From Pseudomonas sp. RIT288 (lineage in GTDB: Bacteria > Pseudomonadota > Gammaproteobacteria > Pseudomonadales > Pseudomonadaceae): a DNA stretch of 64,000 nucleotides. Positions 18,401 to 25,814 of this stretch are shown in pieces. The translations under genes and the position numbers were made by a program. Numbering within the stretch: position 1 is the stretch's first letter; each line of letters begins with the position of its first letter. The notes below the pieces were generated by a model. It was given only the letters and a program-made list of their open reading frames with translations, was not told the DNA's origin and ran no database searches. Where the stretch lies: the NCBI RefSeq assembly GCF_000631985.1, contig NZ_JFYN01000043.1:246223-310222 (forward strand). The letters are read 5' to 3'.

Positions 18401-18540
18401 GCGTAGATTTCGATCTGAGGCGGCGCGACGTCGGGGTACTGTGCCACCGGCAATTGCGGAATGGCCAGCGCACCGGCCAACAGGATGAACAGGGCGACAA
18501 CCCAGGCGAACACCGGGCGATCGATAAAAAACTGCGGCAT
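15442..18540 (-). CDS. RND multidrug efflux permease (HAE1 family)
   Basis: A 1032-residue AcrB/MexB-type permease starting MPQFFIDRPVFAWVVALF. It has the paired periplasmic porter domains and the TM4 proton-relay aspartates in GILVDDAIVVVENVERIM, plus GLSAKNAILIIEFAKSL in the second half with the relay lysine. It should exchange protons for hydrophobic drugs or solvents as a trimer in the inner membrane. It sits 15 bp after the membrane-fusion gene. No outer-membrane channel gene is present, so it probably borrows a TolC/OprM-type protein. The substrate is not inferable. Confidence 0.92.
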   Translation of the reverse strand: MPQFFIDRPVFAWVVALFILLAGALAIPQLPVAQYPDVAPPQIEIYAVYPGASAQTVDESVVSLIEEELNGADHLLYFESQSSLGSATIKATFQPGTNPELAQVDVQNRLKVVESRLPQAVNQQGLQVEKVSAGFLLLITLTSSDGKLDDVALSDYLARNVMNEVKRIDGVGKAQLYGAERAMRIWIDPQKLIGFNLTPADVNAAIVAQNAQVSAGSIGDLPNPSSQEITATILVKGQLSTPEEFADIVLKANPDGSTVRIGDVARVEIGSQEYQFGTRLNGKPSTAVGVQLAPGANALATATLIRAKMDELSRYFPAGVEYKIPYDTSPFVKVSITKVVYTLGEAMLLVFAVMFLFLQNIRYTLIPTLVVPVALMGTFATMLALGFSINVLTMFGMVLAIGILVDDAIVVVENVERIMATEGLSPKEATRKAMKQITGAIIGITLVLVAVFIPMAFMQGSVGVIYRQFSLSMATSILFSAFLALTLTPALCATLLKPIAKGEHHEKSGFFGWFNRRFEQLTDRYQGWVGYALKRSGRYLLIYGVLLIGMGLCFARLPSSFLPVEDQGYTITDIQLPPGATKNRTVQVAEQLEAHNAGEPGISDSVVILGFSFSGSGQNAALAFSTLKDWSQRSSDDAASSIADRANIALSQIKDAMAFSVLPPPVDGLGTSSGFEFRLQDRGGLGHATLMQARTELLAAAEKSPVLMNVRESALAEAPQVQLEVDRKQANALGVSFADIGNVLSTAVGSSYINDFPNQGRMQRVVVQAEGDQRSQVDDLLKMHVRNNAGHMVPLSAFVQAKWTQGPAQLTRYNGYPAIAISGEPSPGHSTGEAMAEIERLVAQGPKGLGQEWTGLSLQERLSGSQAPILLGLSLLIVFLCLAALYESWSIPTSVLLVVPLGVLGAVLAVTLREMPNDVFFKVGLITIIGLSAKNAILIIEFAKSLYDEGHDLIDATLQAARLRLRPIVMTSLAFILGVVPLAIATGASSASQQAIGTGVIGGMITATLAVIFVPLFFVVVMKLVQRFTTPR

Positions 18541-18555
18541 ATGAAAGCGTCCTGC

Positions 18556-19713
18556 TTACTGACCAGAGGTCTGGGCAAGTGGAAGAGGGGTGTCGTCGAT
18601 CTGCACTTTTTCGCCGGGACGGGCGTGCTGCAGGCCTTCGATGACAATGCGGTCGCCGGGTTTGAGGCCGCCGCTGACGATCCAGCGGTCGTTCTGCACC
18701 GCGCCCAGTTGTACCGGCTGCTGGGCCACGCGCATCTGCTGGTCGACGGTCAGCACCTGAGCGATACCTGCGCTGTCACGCTGCACCGCCCGTTGCGGTA
18801 CGGTGATGCCGTTCTGTACGGTGGCTTGTTGCAGGCGTACGCGGATGAAACTGCCCGGCAGCAGATCGAGATCGGGATTGGGGAACTCGCTGCGCAGAAT
18901 GATCTGGCCGGTGCCCGGATCGACGCTGATGTCACTGAACAGCAACTTGCCCGGTAACGGATAGAGGCTGCCGTCATCCTGAATCAGCGTGGCCTTGACC
19001 TGATCCTGACCGACTTCCTGCAACTGCCCGGAACGGAACGCGCGACGCAGCTCATTGAGCTCACGGGTTGACTGGGTGAGGTCGGCGTAGATCGGATTGA
19101 GCTGCTGAATCAGCGCCAGCGGCGTGGTTTCGTTCTGCCCGACCAGCGCACCTTCGGTGACCAGCGCGCGGCCGACACGTCCGGAGATCGGGGCGGTGAC
19201 GGTGGCGTAGCCGAGATTCAATTTCGCCCGTTCCACGGCGGCTTTATTGGCCGCCACGTCGGCGGCGGTCTGCCGGGTACTGGCGCGGGCATTGTCGTAA
19301 TCCTGGGCACTGATGGCCTTGTCGTCGATCAACTGCGCGTAACGCTGCTCCTGTAGCCTGGCCTGGAAGGCATTGGCCTCGGCCTTGCGCAGCGCGGCTT
19401 CGGCGCTGTCCAGGTCAGCCTTGAACGGTGCCGGGTCGATGCGAAACAGCACGTCGCCCTTTTTCACGTCGCTGCCTTCACGGAAGGTCCGTTGCAGCAC
19501 CACGCCGGCCACCCGGGCGCGCACTTCGGCGATGCGTGGCGCGGCGATACGCCCGCTCAGTTCGCTGCTGATCGATAGGGGGCGGGCCTCGATAGTCTCG
19601 ATGCGTACGGTGGCCGGCGGCGCTTCTTCTTCGGCCTTCGAGGACGAGTCACAGGCGCTCAGCAACAGCGCAGCGGCGATCAGACCGAGCCCGGCCAGAA
19701 GATTTTTTGACAT
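18556..19713 (-). CDS. RND efflux periplasmic adaptor lipoprotein (membrane fusion protein)
   Basis: A 385-residue adaptor. A lipoprotein signal ends in the lipobox LLSAC (Cys near residue 21). Next come a biotinyl-lipoyl-like half-motif (SGRIAAPRIAEVRARVAGVV), an alpha-hairpin coiled coil rich in Ala/Lys/Gln (about 95-165), and the second lipoyl half (LNLGYATVTAPISGRVGR). It links the permease to an outer-membrane channel. The ATG follows a G-rich ribosome site (GGGGGTGG). Divergent from the two-component genes at 20007. Confidence 0.9.
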   Translation of the reverse strand: MSKNLLAGLGLIAAALLLSACDSSSKAEEEAPPATVRIETIEARPLSISSELSGRIAAPRIAEVRARVAGVVLQRTFREGSDVKKGDVLFRIDPAPFKADLDSAEAALRKAEANAFQARLQEQRYAQLIDDKAISAQDYDNARASTRQTAADVAANKAAVERAKLNLGYATVTAPISGRVGRALVTEGALVGQNETTPLALIQQLNPIYADLTQSTRELNELRRAFRSGQLQEVGQDQVKATLIQDDGSLYPLPGKLLFSDISVDPGTGQIILRSEFPNPDLDLLPGSFIRVRLQQATVQNGITVPQRAVQRDSAGIAQVLTVDQQMRVAQQPVQLGAVQNDRWIVSGGLKPGDRIVIEGLQHARPGEKVQIDDTPLPLAQTSGQ

Positions 19714-19785
19714 GTACCACCCCCAATATTGAAGCCCGCATGCTAAGGCCAGACGCGGAGGGTAGCGGTTAAGCTTTGTAGGCGC

Positions 19786-19802
19786 TGTGTGAAATTGTGT
19801 AA
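19786..19802. promoter_or_regulatory. Candidate direct-repeat site for an OmpR-type regulator
   Basis: TGTGTGA at 19786 and TGTGTAA at 19796 repeat in the same orientation at 10-bp spacing, 73-89 bp before the adaptor start. OmpR/PhoB-type regulators bind such tandem repeats, and one is encoded divergently. Suggestive only. Confidence 0.35.
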
Positions 19803-19874
19803 GGGTTTTACTCAGGGAAGGGTGAGGGCGTATATCCTTTACGCCTTGAAAATTATTGCGACAGATAATCCGCT

Positions 19875-19965
19875 ATCGCGAGCAGGCTCACTCCTACAAG
19901 GCTGGTGTTGGTCACAGATTTTGTGTCTGGCGGAGTTGTCATGTAGGAGTGAGCCTGCTCGCGAT
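19875..19965. repeat. REP-like inverted pair (family A, copy 4)
   Basis: Arms at 19875-19898 and 19942-19965 with a 43-bp loop, in the divergent region between the RND adaptor and the response regulator genes. Confidence 0.85.
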
Positions 19966-20006
19966 GAGGCCCGAACAGTCGCCACAGTACTTTCCTGGAT
20001 CACCCC

Positions 20007-20708
20007 ATGCCCAACATCCTCCTGGTCGAAGACGACACCGCCCTCGCCGAACTGATTTCCAGCTACCTGGAGCGCAACGGTTATTCCGTCTGTGTGATCG
20101 GCCGTGGCGACCATGTGCGTGAACGGGCGCGGATCAATCCGCCGGACCTGGTGATTCTCGACCTGATGCTGCCCGGTCTCGACGGCTTGCAGGTCTGCCG
20201 TTTGCTGCGGGCGGATTCGGCAACACTGCCGATCCTGATGCTGACCGCCCGCGACGACAGTCACGATCAGGTACTTGGCCTGGAAATGGGCGCCGACGAT
20301 TACGTGACCAAACCCTGCGAGCCACGGGTTTTGCTGGCCCGGGTGCGGACCTTGCTACGGCGCAGCAGCCTCGGTGAACCGATGACGGTCAATGACCGGA
20401 TTGTGATGGGCAATCTGTGCATCGACCTGTCCGAGCGCACCGTGACCTGGCGCGAGCAACCGGTCGAGCTGTCCAGTGGCGAATACAATTTGCTGGTGGT
20501 GCTGGCCCGGCATGCCGGGGAAGTGCTGAGCCGTGATCAGATCCTGCAACGTCTGCGCGGCATCGAGTTCAACGGCACCGACCGCTCGGTGGATGTGGCG
20601 ATCTCCAAGTTGCGGCGCAAGTTCGACGATCACGCCGGCGAGGCGCGCAAGATCAAGACCGTGTGGGGCAAGGGTTACCTGTTCAGCCGTTCCGAATGGG
20701 AATGCTGA
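20007..20708 (+). CDS. OmpR-family response regulator
   Basis: A 233-residue regulator. The receiver domain has the acidic pair E8/D9/D10 (LLVEDD), the phospho-acceptor D52 in VILDLMLPG, the Thr in MLTARDD and K in YVTKPCEP. The C-terminal winged helix ends in KIKTVWGKGYLF. It resembles RstA-type regulators. The sensor kinase gene follows after 4 bp, and the divergent RND operon is its most likely target, though no direct evidence is present. Confidence 0.9.
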   Translation: MPNILLVEDDTALAELISSYLERNGYSVCVIGRGDHVRERARINPPDLVILDLMLPGLDGLQVCRLLRADSATLPILMLTARDDSHDQVLGLEMGADDYVTKPCEPRVLLARVRTLLRRSSLGEPMTVNDRIVMGNLCIDLSERTVTWREQPVELSSGEYNLLVVLARHAGEVLSRDQILQRLRGIEFNGTDRSVDVAISKLRRKFDDHAGEARKIKTVWGKGYLFSRSEWEC

Positions 20709-20712
20709 GCTG

Positions 20713-22014
20713 ATGTTCAGAATCCTGTTTCGCCTGTATCTGGTGACGATCGTCTCCTACAGCGCGGCAATCTATCTGGTGCCGGATCTGGTGATCATGG
20801 TGTTCCGTGAGCGCTTCATTACCTACAACCTCGACTACTCGCGCGGCCTGCAATCGCTGATCACCCGACAGTTTCACGCGGTGCCGCAGGAGCAGTGGCC
20901 AGCGCTGGCGCAGTCGATGGACAAGGACTTCCAGCCGCTGCACATCGTTCTGGCGCGCATCGACGACGCCGCGTTCACCGCCCCCGAGCAGGCGCGTCTG
21001 CGTAGCGGGGAAAACGTGGTGCGTATCGGCGATTGGGGATGGCGCACCTTGGCGGTCACACCGCTGAACGATGACGTCGCCGTGCAAATGGTGGTGCCGC
21101 CGGATCCGCTCGACGTCAATCTTTTGTACTGGAGCATCAACGTGCTGATCGGTGCGAGCATGCTCGCCTGCCTGCTGCTATGGATTCGCCCGCACTGGCG
21201 TGATCTGGAACGCCTCAAGGGCGCCGCCGAACGCTTCGGCAAGGGCCACCTGAACGAGCGCACGCTAATCCCCGCCCGTTCCAACATCGGCAGCCTGGCC
21301 CACGTGTTCGACACCATGGCCGGCGACATCGAGGATCTGCTCAACCAGCAGCGCGACCTGCTCAATGCGGTCTCCCACGAATTGCGCACACCGCTGACCC
21401 GGCTCGACTTCGGCCTGGCCCTGGCGCTCTCCGATGATTTGCCGGCAACCAGTCGCGAGCGCCTGCAAGGGCTGGTCGCGCACATTCGTGAACTGGATGA
21501 GCTGGTACTGGAATTGCTGTCTTACAGCCGCCTGCAGAATCCGGCGCAATTACCGGAACAGGTTGAGGTTTCGCTGGATGAGTTCATCGACAGCATTCTG
21601 GGCAGCGTCGATGAAGAGTTGGAGTCACCGGACATCGTCATCGATGTGCTGCTGCACGGTCAGCTCGAACGTTTCACGCTGGATCCGCGCCTGACGGCCC
21701 GGGCGATCCAGAACCTGCTGCGCAATGCCATGCGCTATTGCGAGAAACGTATTCAGATTGGCGTGCAGGTCAGCGCCGATGGCTGCGGGATCTGGGTCGA
21801 CGACGATGGGATTGGCATCCCGGATGACGAGCGTGAGCGGATTTTCGAGCCGTTCTATCGCCTCGATCGCAGCCGCGACCGCGCCACCGGTGGCTTTGGC
21901 CTTGGCCTAGCGATCAGCCGTCGGGCGCTGGAAGCGCAGGGCGGGACGCTGACGGTGGAAAGCTCGCCGCTGGGTGGGGCGCGGTTCAGGTTGTGGTTGC
22001 CGACTACCAGCTGA
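20713..22014 (+). CDS. Sensor histidine kinase (RstB-like)
   Basis: A 433-residue kinase. Topology: TM near 5-27 (FRLYLVTIVSYSAAIYLVPDL), a periplasmic segment of about 110 residues, a second TM near 140-160 (INVLIGASMLACLLLWI), a HAMP linker, the H box VSHELRTPLTRLDFG with H222, the N box NLLRNAMRYCEK, the G1 box WVDDDGIGIP and the G2 box GGFGLGLAIS. The ATG at 20713 follows the regulator stop (20706-20708) by four bases, so the two are translated together. The signal sensed is unknown. Confidence 0.9.
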   Translation: MFRILFRLYLVTIVSYSAAIYLVPDLVIMVFRERFITYNLDYSRGLQSLITRQFHAVPQEQWPALAQSMDKDFQPLHIVLARIDDAAFTAPEQARLRSGENVVRIGDWGWRTLAVTPLNDDVAVQMVVPPDPLDVNLLYWSINVLIGASMLACLLLWIRPHWRDLERLKGAAERFGKGHLNERTLIPARSNIGSLAHVFDTMAGDIEDLLNQQRDLLNAVSHELRTPLTRLDFGLALALSDDLPATSRERLQGLVAHIRELDELVLELLSYSRLQNPAQLPEQVEVSLDEFIDSILGSVDEELESPDIVIDVLLHGQLERFTLDPRLTARAIQNLLRNAMRYCEKRIQIGVQVSADGCGIWVDDDGIGIPDDERERIFEPFYRLDRSRDRATGGFGLGLAISRRALEAQGGTLTVESSPLGGARFRLWLPTTS

Positions 22015-22026
22015 GCATCAAACCCC

Positions 22027-22118
22027 TGTAGGAGCTGTCGAGTGAAACGAGGCTGCGATCTTTTGATCTTGTTCTTGAAATCAGAATCAAAAGATCGCAG
22101 CTTGCCTCAGCTCCTACA
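22027..22118. repeat. GATCTTTTGA-type inverted repeat (family B, copy 1)
   Basis: TGTAGGAGCTGTCGAG... and ...CAGCTCCTACA enclose GGCTGCGATCTTTTGATC and its inverse. It lies between the converging sensor kinase and nicotinamidase genes. Confidence 0.8.
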
Positions 22119-22134
22119 GGGAGTGGCGTGTTGG

Positions 22135-22761
22135 TCAGAGGAGTTGGTTCGACTGAATCAAGCCAACCCCGGCCGACTGCATCCGTTCCATCGCCGCCGC
22201 CAGTGAGCCATCCATATCAATGGCGCGACAGGCATCCAGCACCACAAACGCATTGAACCCCGCCGCCCGCGCATCCAGCGCCGAAAACATCACACAGAAA
22301 TCCAGCGCCAGCCCGACCATGTACACCGTGTCGATACCGCGTTCTTTCAGATAACCGGCCAGTCCGGTGGTGGTGCGCCGGTCCGCTTCGAGAAACGCCG
22401 AATAGCTGTCGATGTCCGGGTTGCAGCCCTTGCGGATGATCAGTTGCGCGTGAGGCAGGTTCAATTCGGGGTGGAACTCGGCACCGGCGGTGCCTTGCAC
22501 GCAGTGATCCGGCCAGAGCGTCTGCTCGCCGTAGGGCAACTGAATGACCTCGTACGGTTTGCGCCCGGGATGACTTGAGGCAAACGACGCGTGGCCGCTC
22601 GGGTGCCAATCCTGGGCAATGATCACCTGTTTGAACAGGCCGCTGAGGCGATTGATCAGCGGGACAATCAGATCGCCTTCGGGGACGGCCAGTTGGCCGC
22701 CCGGGGTGAAGTCATTCTGCACGTCGATGACCAGCAGGGCGGTGCGGGGTGAAATCTGCAT
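22135..22761 (-). CDS. pncA: Nicotinamidase (cysteine hydrolase)
   Basis: A 208-residue isochorismatase-fold hydrolase. Visible are the catalytic Asp in LLVIDVQNDF (D13), the metal ligands in QDWHPSGHASF, the catalytic Lys region and the VQGTAGAEFHPEL segment, and the nucleophile Cys in GLALDFCV. It deamidates nicotinamide to nicotinate for NAD salvage; the same fold also hydrolyses pyrazinamide. Ribosome site AAGGAGG. Monocistronic. Confidence 0.88.
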   Translation of the reverse strand: MQISPRTALLVIDVQNDFTPGGQLAVPEGDLIVPLINRLSGLFKQVIIAQDWHPSGHASFASSHPGRKPYEVIQLPYGEQTLWPDHCVQGTAGAEFHPELNLPHAQLIIRKGCNPDIDSYSAFLEADRRTTTGLAGYLKERGIDTVYMVGLALDFCVMFSALDARAAGFNAFVVLDACRAIDMDGSLAAAMERMQSAGVGLIQSNQLL

Positions 22762-22811
22762 TGAGGCTTCCTCCTTGGATAATCACTCGCTCAGCATAAT
22801 GGCAGCGGCAC

Positions 22812-23570
22812 TCATGTGCTCAACCGTCCGATCAATCGCTTGGCCAGATCTTCCAGTTCCAACGCCGGGTTGTGCCCGATCAACATCCACGCATGCTCAC
22901 CTTCGGTCCAGTACACCACGTTCATGTCGTGGCGCCGTTCGTGCGCCAAAGGCCGGCTGCCGCTGTTGGAGCGGGTCACGCACAAGGCCAGCGGCCCATG
23001 CCTGGCGTCCAGATAGGTCAGTTGCGCAATCGGTACACCGTCGTACTCGAGCATTTGTGCGCGTTTGAGTTCGGCGCCCGGCAACTTCAGTTGCGCCGGT
23101 GACAGGTTCAGACCGAGCCGCGCGTCCACCGTACGCAATTGCACGCGTTGGCTGGCTTCGTCGCTCGGCAGATGATCGAGAGTTTGCGGCACATACAGCG
23201 CCATATAGTCGCCCACCAAGGCGCGCCAGTCATGCGCTTGCTGTGACCGCCAGGCGATAAACAGACGATCAGCCAATACGCCGCCAGCCAGCAGACTCGC
23301 GGCGGCCGCACCGATGAACCAGCGTCGGCTCAGGCCTGGCCGCTGGGGGGCAGGGATGGCATCGAGGCGCGCCTGCAAACGCTCCAGCGGCGCCTGTTGC
23401 GCCAGTTCGTCATAGGCATCCTTGTACGGCAGACTGCTGCGTTCGAACCATTGCACGCGCAGGCTGAGCAACGGGTCGTCGGCAATCGCACTGTCGAGCT
23501 GGCTGCGATACGCAGGGTCCAGCTCGTCATCGAGGTAGGCCACCAGTTGTTCGTCGGAGGGCTTGTTCAT
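22812..23570 (-). CDS. Anti-sigma factor, single-pass membrane protein
   Basis: A 252-residue protein. The N-terminal ~80 residues resemble the anti-sigma zinc-finger-like helical domain (EQLVAYLDDELDPAYRSQLDSAIADDP) but lack the usual His-x3-Cys-x2-Cys motif. One TM lies at about 87-106 after RR (RRWFIGAAAASLLAGGVLAD), and a periplasmic domain follows. The ATG overlaps the sigma-factor stop by 4 bp, which is the main support for the role. It would hold the sigma factor at the membrane. Confidence 0.78.
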   Translation of the reverse strand: MNKPSDEQLVAYLDDELDPAYRSQLDSAIADDPLLSLRVQWFERSSLPYKDAYDELAQQAPLERLQARLDAIPAPQRPGLSRRWFIGAAAASLLAGGVLADRLFIAWRSQQAHDWRALVGDYMALYVPQTLDHLPSDEASQRVQLRTVDARLGLNLSPAQLKLPGAELKRAQMLEYDGVPIAQLTYLDARHGPLALCVTRSNSGSRPLAHERRHDMNVVYWTEGEHAWMLIGHNPALELEDLAKRLIGRLST

Positions 23571-24097
23571 GGTCGATCACCTCCGGTAGTTTTCGGCACG
23601 GCTTGCAGGGGCGGGTACTCGGCCAGTTTCAGGCGCGCGGTGGCCAGACGGCTCATCACCGTCCCGATCGGCACTTGCAGGATCTCGGCGACTTCGCGGT
23701 AGGACAGGCCTTCGACATACGCCAGGTACACGGTTTCGCGCTGGGTTTCCGGCAAAGCATCGACCCGGCGAATCACCTGCGCCGCCATCACATGAGTCTG
23801 CGCAGCATATTCGCCGTCGAAGGCCAGCTGCCCGTCGGCATCGACGTGTCCCGCACCCTGACGCACCCGGCGGGCGCGCACTTCGTTGAGCCAGATCGAA
23901 TGCAGGATGCTCAGCAGCCAGCGATCCATGCGCGTGCCGGCCACATATTGGCCGGCACGTTCCAGCGCCCGCACACACGTGGCCTGCACCAGATCCTCGG
24001 CCACGTGCCGATTGCGCGACAGCAGCAGGCCGTAGCGCCACAGCCGCGCCAGATGCTGTCCGAGTTCCGCTCTGAATGCCTGATCGCTGACGATGAT
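23567..24097 (-). CDS. ECF-type RNA polymerase sigma factor
   Basis: A sigma-70 family protein of about 176 residues. Region 2 is LGQHLARLWRYGLLLSRNRH-VAEDLVQATCVRALERA, and region 4 is LPETQRETVYLAYVEGLSYREVAEILQVPIGTVMSRL. The first canonical start is a GTG at 24004, which would cut region 2. The frame stays homologous upstream to a TAA, and the only site with a good ribosome sequence (AAAGGA) faces an ATC codon at 24097 (or 24094). The coordinates given assume that non-standard start. It lies 18 bp after the TPR gene and overlaps the anti-sigma gene. Confidence 0.78.
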   Translation of the reverse strand: MIVSDQAFRAELGQHLARLWRYGLLLSRNRHVAEDLVQATCVRALERAGQYVAGTRMDRWLLSILHSIWLNEVRARRVRQGAGHVDADGQLAFDGEYAAQTHVMAAQVIRRVDALPETQRETVYLAYVEGLSYREVAEILQVPIGTVMSRLATARLKLAEYPPLQAVPKTTGGDRP

Positions 24098-24115
24098 GGC
24101 GTTCCTTTATCTATG

Positions 24116-24649
24116 TCAGGTTTTCGATGAATCGTTGATGGCTTCAGCCAGGTCCTGGTATTCCTCGCAGGCGGTGCCGCAAATCGATTTGATCTGCTGC
24201 AACTGTTCCTGCGCCAGGTCGATGCGGCCTTTGATCACGTAGGCCTCACCGAGGTATTCACGCACTTGTGCGTACTGCGGATCGAGTTTCACCGATTGCA
24301 GGTAATAGCCGATGCCTTCATCGGTGCGCCCCAGTTTTCGCGTGGCGTAACCGCGATAGTTGAGGGCCTTGGCGGTGTTTGGTTGTTGCAGAGTGTCGAG
24401 CAGGGCCAGGGCTTCTTCGTAGCGACCGCCCTTGGCCAATCGGTAGGCGTAATCGGTACGATCGGCATCCGGCACGGCGCTGCTGGTCTGCAGCACGCAC
24501 TTCTGCGATTTGCTGTCCCAGACCTGGCCTTTGGGGCAGTCGGGCTTCTGCACGGGTTCACTCTCGTCACCGTTGGCAAACGCCATTGATACGGACAGTG
24601 CGGTCACCAGCAGTAACGGGGCGGCGAACATAACGGAACGGATTGTCAT
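24116..24649 (-). CDS. Periplasmic TPR-repeat protein
   Basis: A 177-residue protein with a cleavable signal (MTIRSVMFAAPLLLVTALSVSMAFA). A short Cys-containing segment follows (DCPKGQVWDSKSQKCV), then about three tetratricopeptide repeats (DRTDYAYRLAKGGRYEEALALLD; AKALNYRGYATRKLGRTDEG; AQVREYLGEAYVIKGRIDLA) and a C-terminal CGTACEEY. The ATG at 24649 was chosen over a TTG two codons upstream because GGAG is 8 bp before it. It is the first gene of the sigma/anti-sigma operon and may be part of its sensing; the role is unknown. Confidence 0.82.
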   Translation of the reverse strand: MTIRSVMFAAPLLLVTALSVSMAFANGDESEPVQKPDCPKGQVWDSKSQKCVLQTSSAVPDADRTDYAYRLAKGGRYEEALALLDTLQQPNTAKALNYRGYATRKLGRTDEGIGYYLQSVKLDPQYAQVREYLGEAYVIKGRIDLAQEQLQQIKSICGTACEEYQDLAEAINDSSKT

Positions 24650-24824
24650 GGGCAAGGCTCCACAGAGGGTTATGTTTCACTTTGAACACCACAGCACGGC
24701 ATTTTATTCATTGCTTTGTCAGGCTCTGTTCAAGGTACGCGCAAATCGCGGCGTTATGCTCGAGAACGCCTGCCGTCCATCCAGCGCCTTGTCATGACCC
24801 GGCGCTGACACACGAGGAACTGCC

Positions 24825-25598
24825 ATGAAAGATCAGGTCCATCACTCCGCTGCTGCCGGCTACAAGACTGCCGCTGACACCTACATCAAGGGCCGCCCGG
24901 ACTACCCGCCGCAGGTCAGTCAGTGGCTGACGCAGACGCTGGGTCTGGACAGTCACAAGACCGTCATCGATCTGGGCGCCGGCACCGGCAAGTTCACCGG
25001 ACGGCTGGTGGCGACCGACGCGCAGGTGATCGCGGTGGAACCGGTCGCGCAGATGCTGGAAAAACTTTCCGCTGCCTGGCCGCAGGTGCTGGCGGTGAGC
25101 GGCACTGCGACTGATCTGCCGTTGCCCGACGCGTCGGTGGATGCAGTGGTCTGCGCGCAGGCATTTCACTGGTTCGCCACCACAGAAGCCTTGAGCGAAA
25201 TCGCCCGCGTGCTCAAGCCCGGCGGCAAGCTTGGCCTGATCTGGAACCTGCGCGATACGCAGGTCGGTTGGGTGCCGAAACTCGACGCTATCGTCAACGC
25301 GCTGGAGGGGGACACGCCGCGTTACTACACCGGCCAATGGCGCCAGGCGTTTCCGCATCCGGCGTTCGGGGCGTTGCAATTGCAGCAGTTTCATCACGGG
25401 CACACCGGCTCACCCGAGGACGTGATTTTCAATCGTGTGCGCTCCACCAGTTTCATTGCGGCATTACCGCAGGCGCAACGGGACAAGGTTGATGAGCAGA
25501 TCCGCGCGCTGATTGCCTCGGAGCCGGCGTTGCGTGGGCGGCATGTGCTGACGGTGCCTTATGAGACGGCGGCGTATGTGGCGGTGAAGGGCGGTTAG
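24825..25598 (+). CDS. Class I SAM-dependent methyltransferase
   Basis: A 257-residue methyltransferase. Motif I is VIDLGAGTGKFTGRL, the acidic residue after strand 2 lies in VIAVEPVAQML, motif II is VDAVVCAQAFHWF and motif III is LKPGGKLGLIWN. This is the UbiE/COQ5-like methyltransferase_11 arrangement. The substrate is not inferable. It stands alone, divergent from the TPR-sigma operon, and ends in a strong inverted repeat. Confidence 0.85.
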   Translation: MKDQVHHSAAAGYKTAADTYIKGRPDYPPQVSQWLTQTLGLDSHKTVIDLGAGTGKFTGRLVATDAQVIAVEPVAQMLEKLSAAWPQVLAVSGTATDLPLPDASVDAVVCAQAFHWFATTEALSEIARVLKPGGKLGLIWNLRDTQVGWVPKLDAIVNALEGDTPRYYTGQWRQAFPHPAFGALQLQQFHHGHTGSPEDVIFNRVRSTSFIAALPQAQRDKVDEQIRALIASEPALRGRHVLTVPYETAAYVAVKGG

Positions 25599-25624
25599 AA
25601 TTTTTTGCTGCGCATACAAAACCC

Positions 25625-25697
25625 TGTAGGAGCTGCCGAAGGCTGCGATCTTTTGACTTTGAAAATCAAAAGATCGCAGCCTTCGGCAGCTCCTACA
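25625..25697. repeat. GATCTTTTGA-type inverted repeat (family B, copy 2)
   Basis: TGTAGGAGCTGCCGAAGGCT... and its near-perfect inverse, a stem of over 30 bp with a short loop. It is 26 bp after the methyltransferase stop. Confidence 0.85.
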
Positions 25698-25814
25698 CGG
25701 ATTGATGGCACCTACCTGACCTTTTGGCAGTCAGTCCCGCATTTGGCCGAACCGCCATCGTGATGCCTTGTTATAGTTCGGGCCTCATTTTCTGCCCGGT
25801 AAAGGATCACTGCC

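Noticed and set aside
16054..18957. A 967-codon open frame opposite the RND permease and adaptor genes
   Set aside because: It is a mirror frame of high-GC genes, crosses two real genes and their junction, and is rich in His, Arg and Gln without domains.
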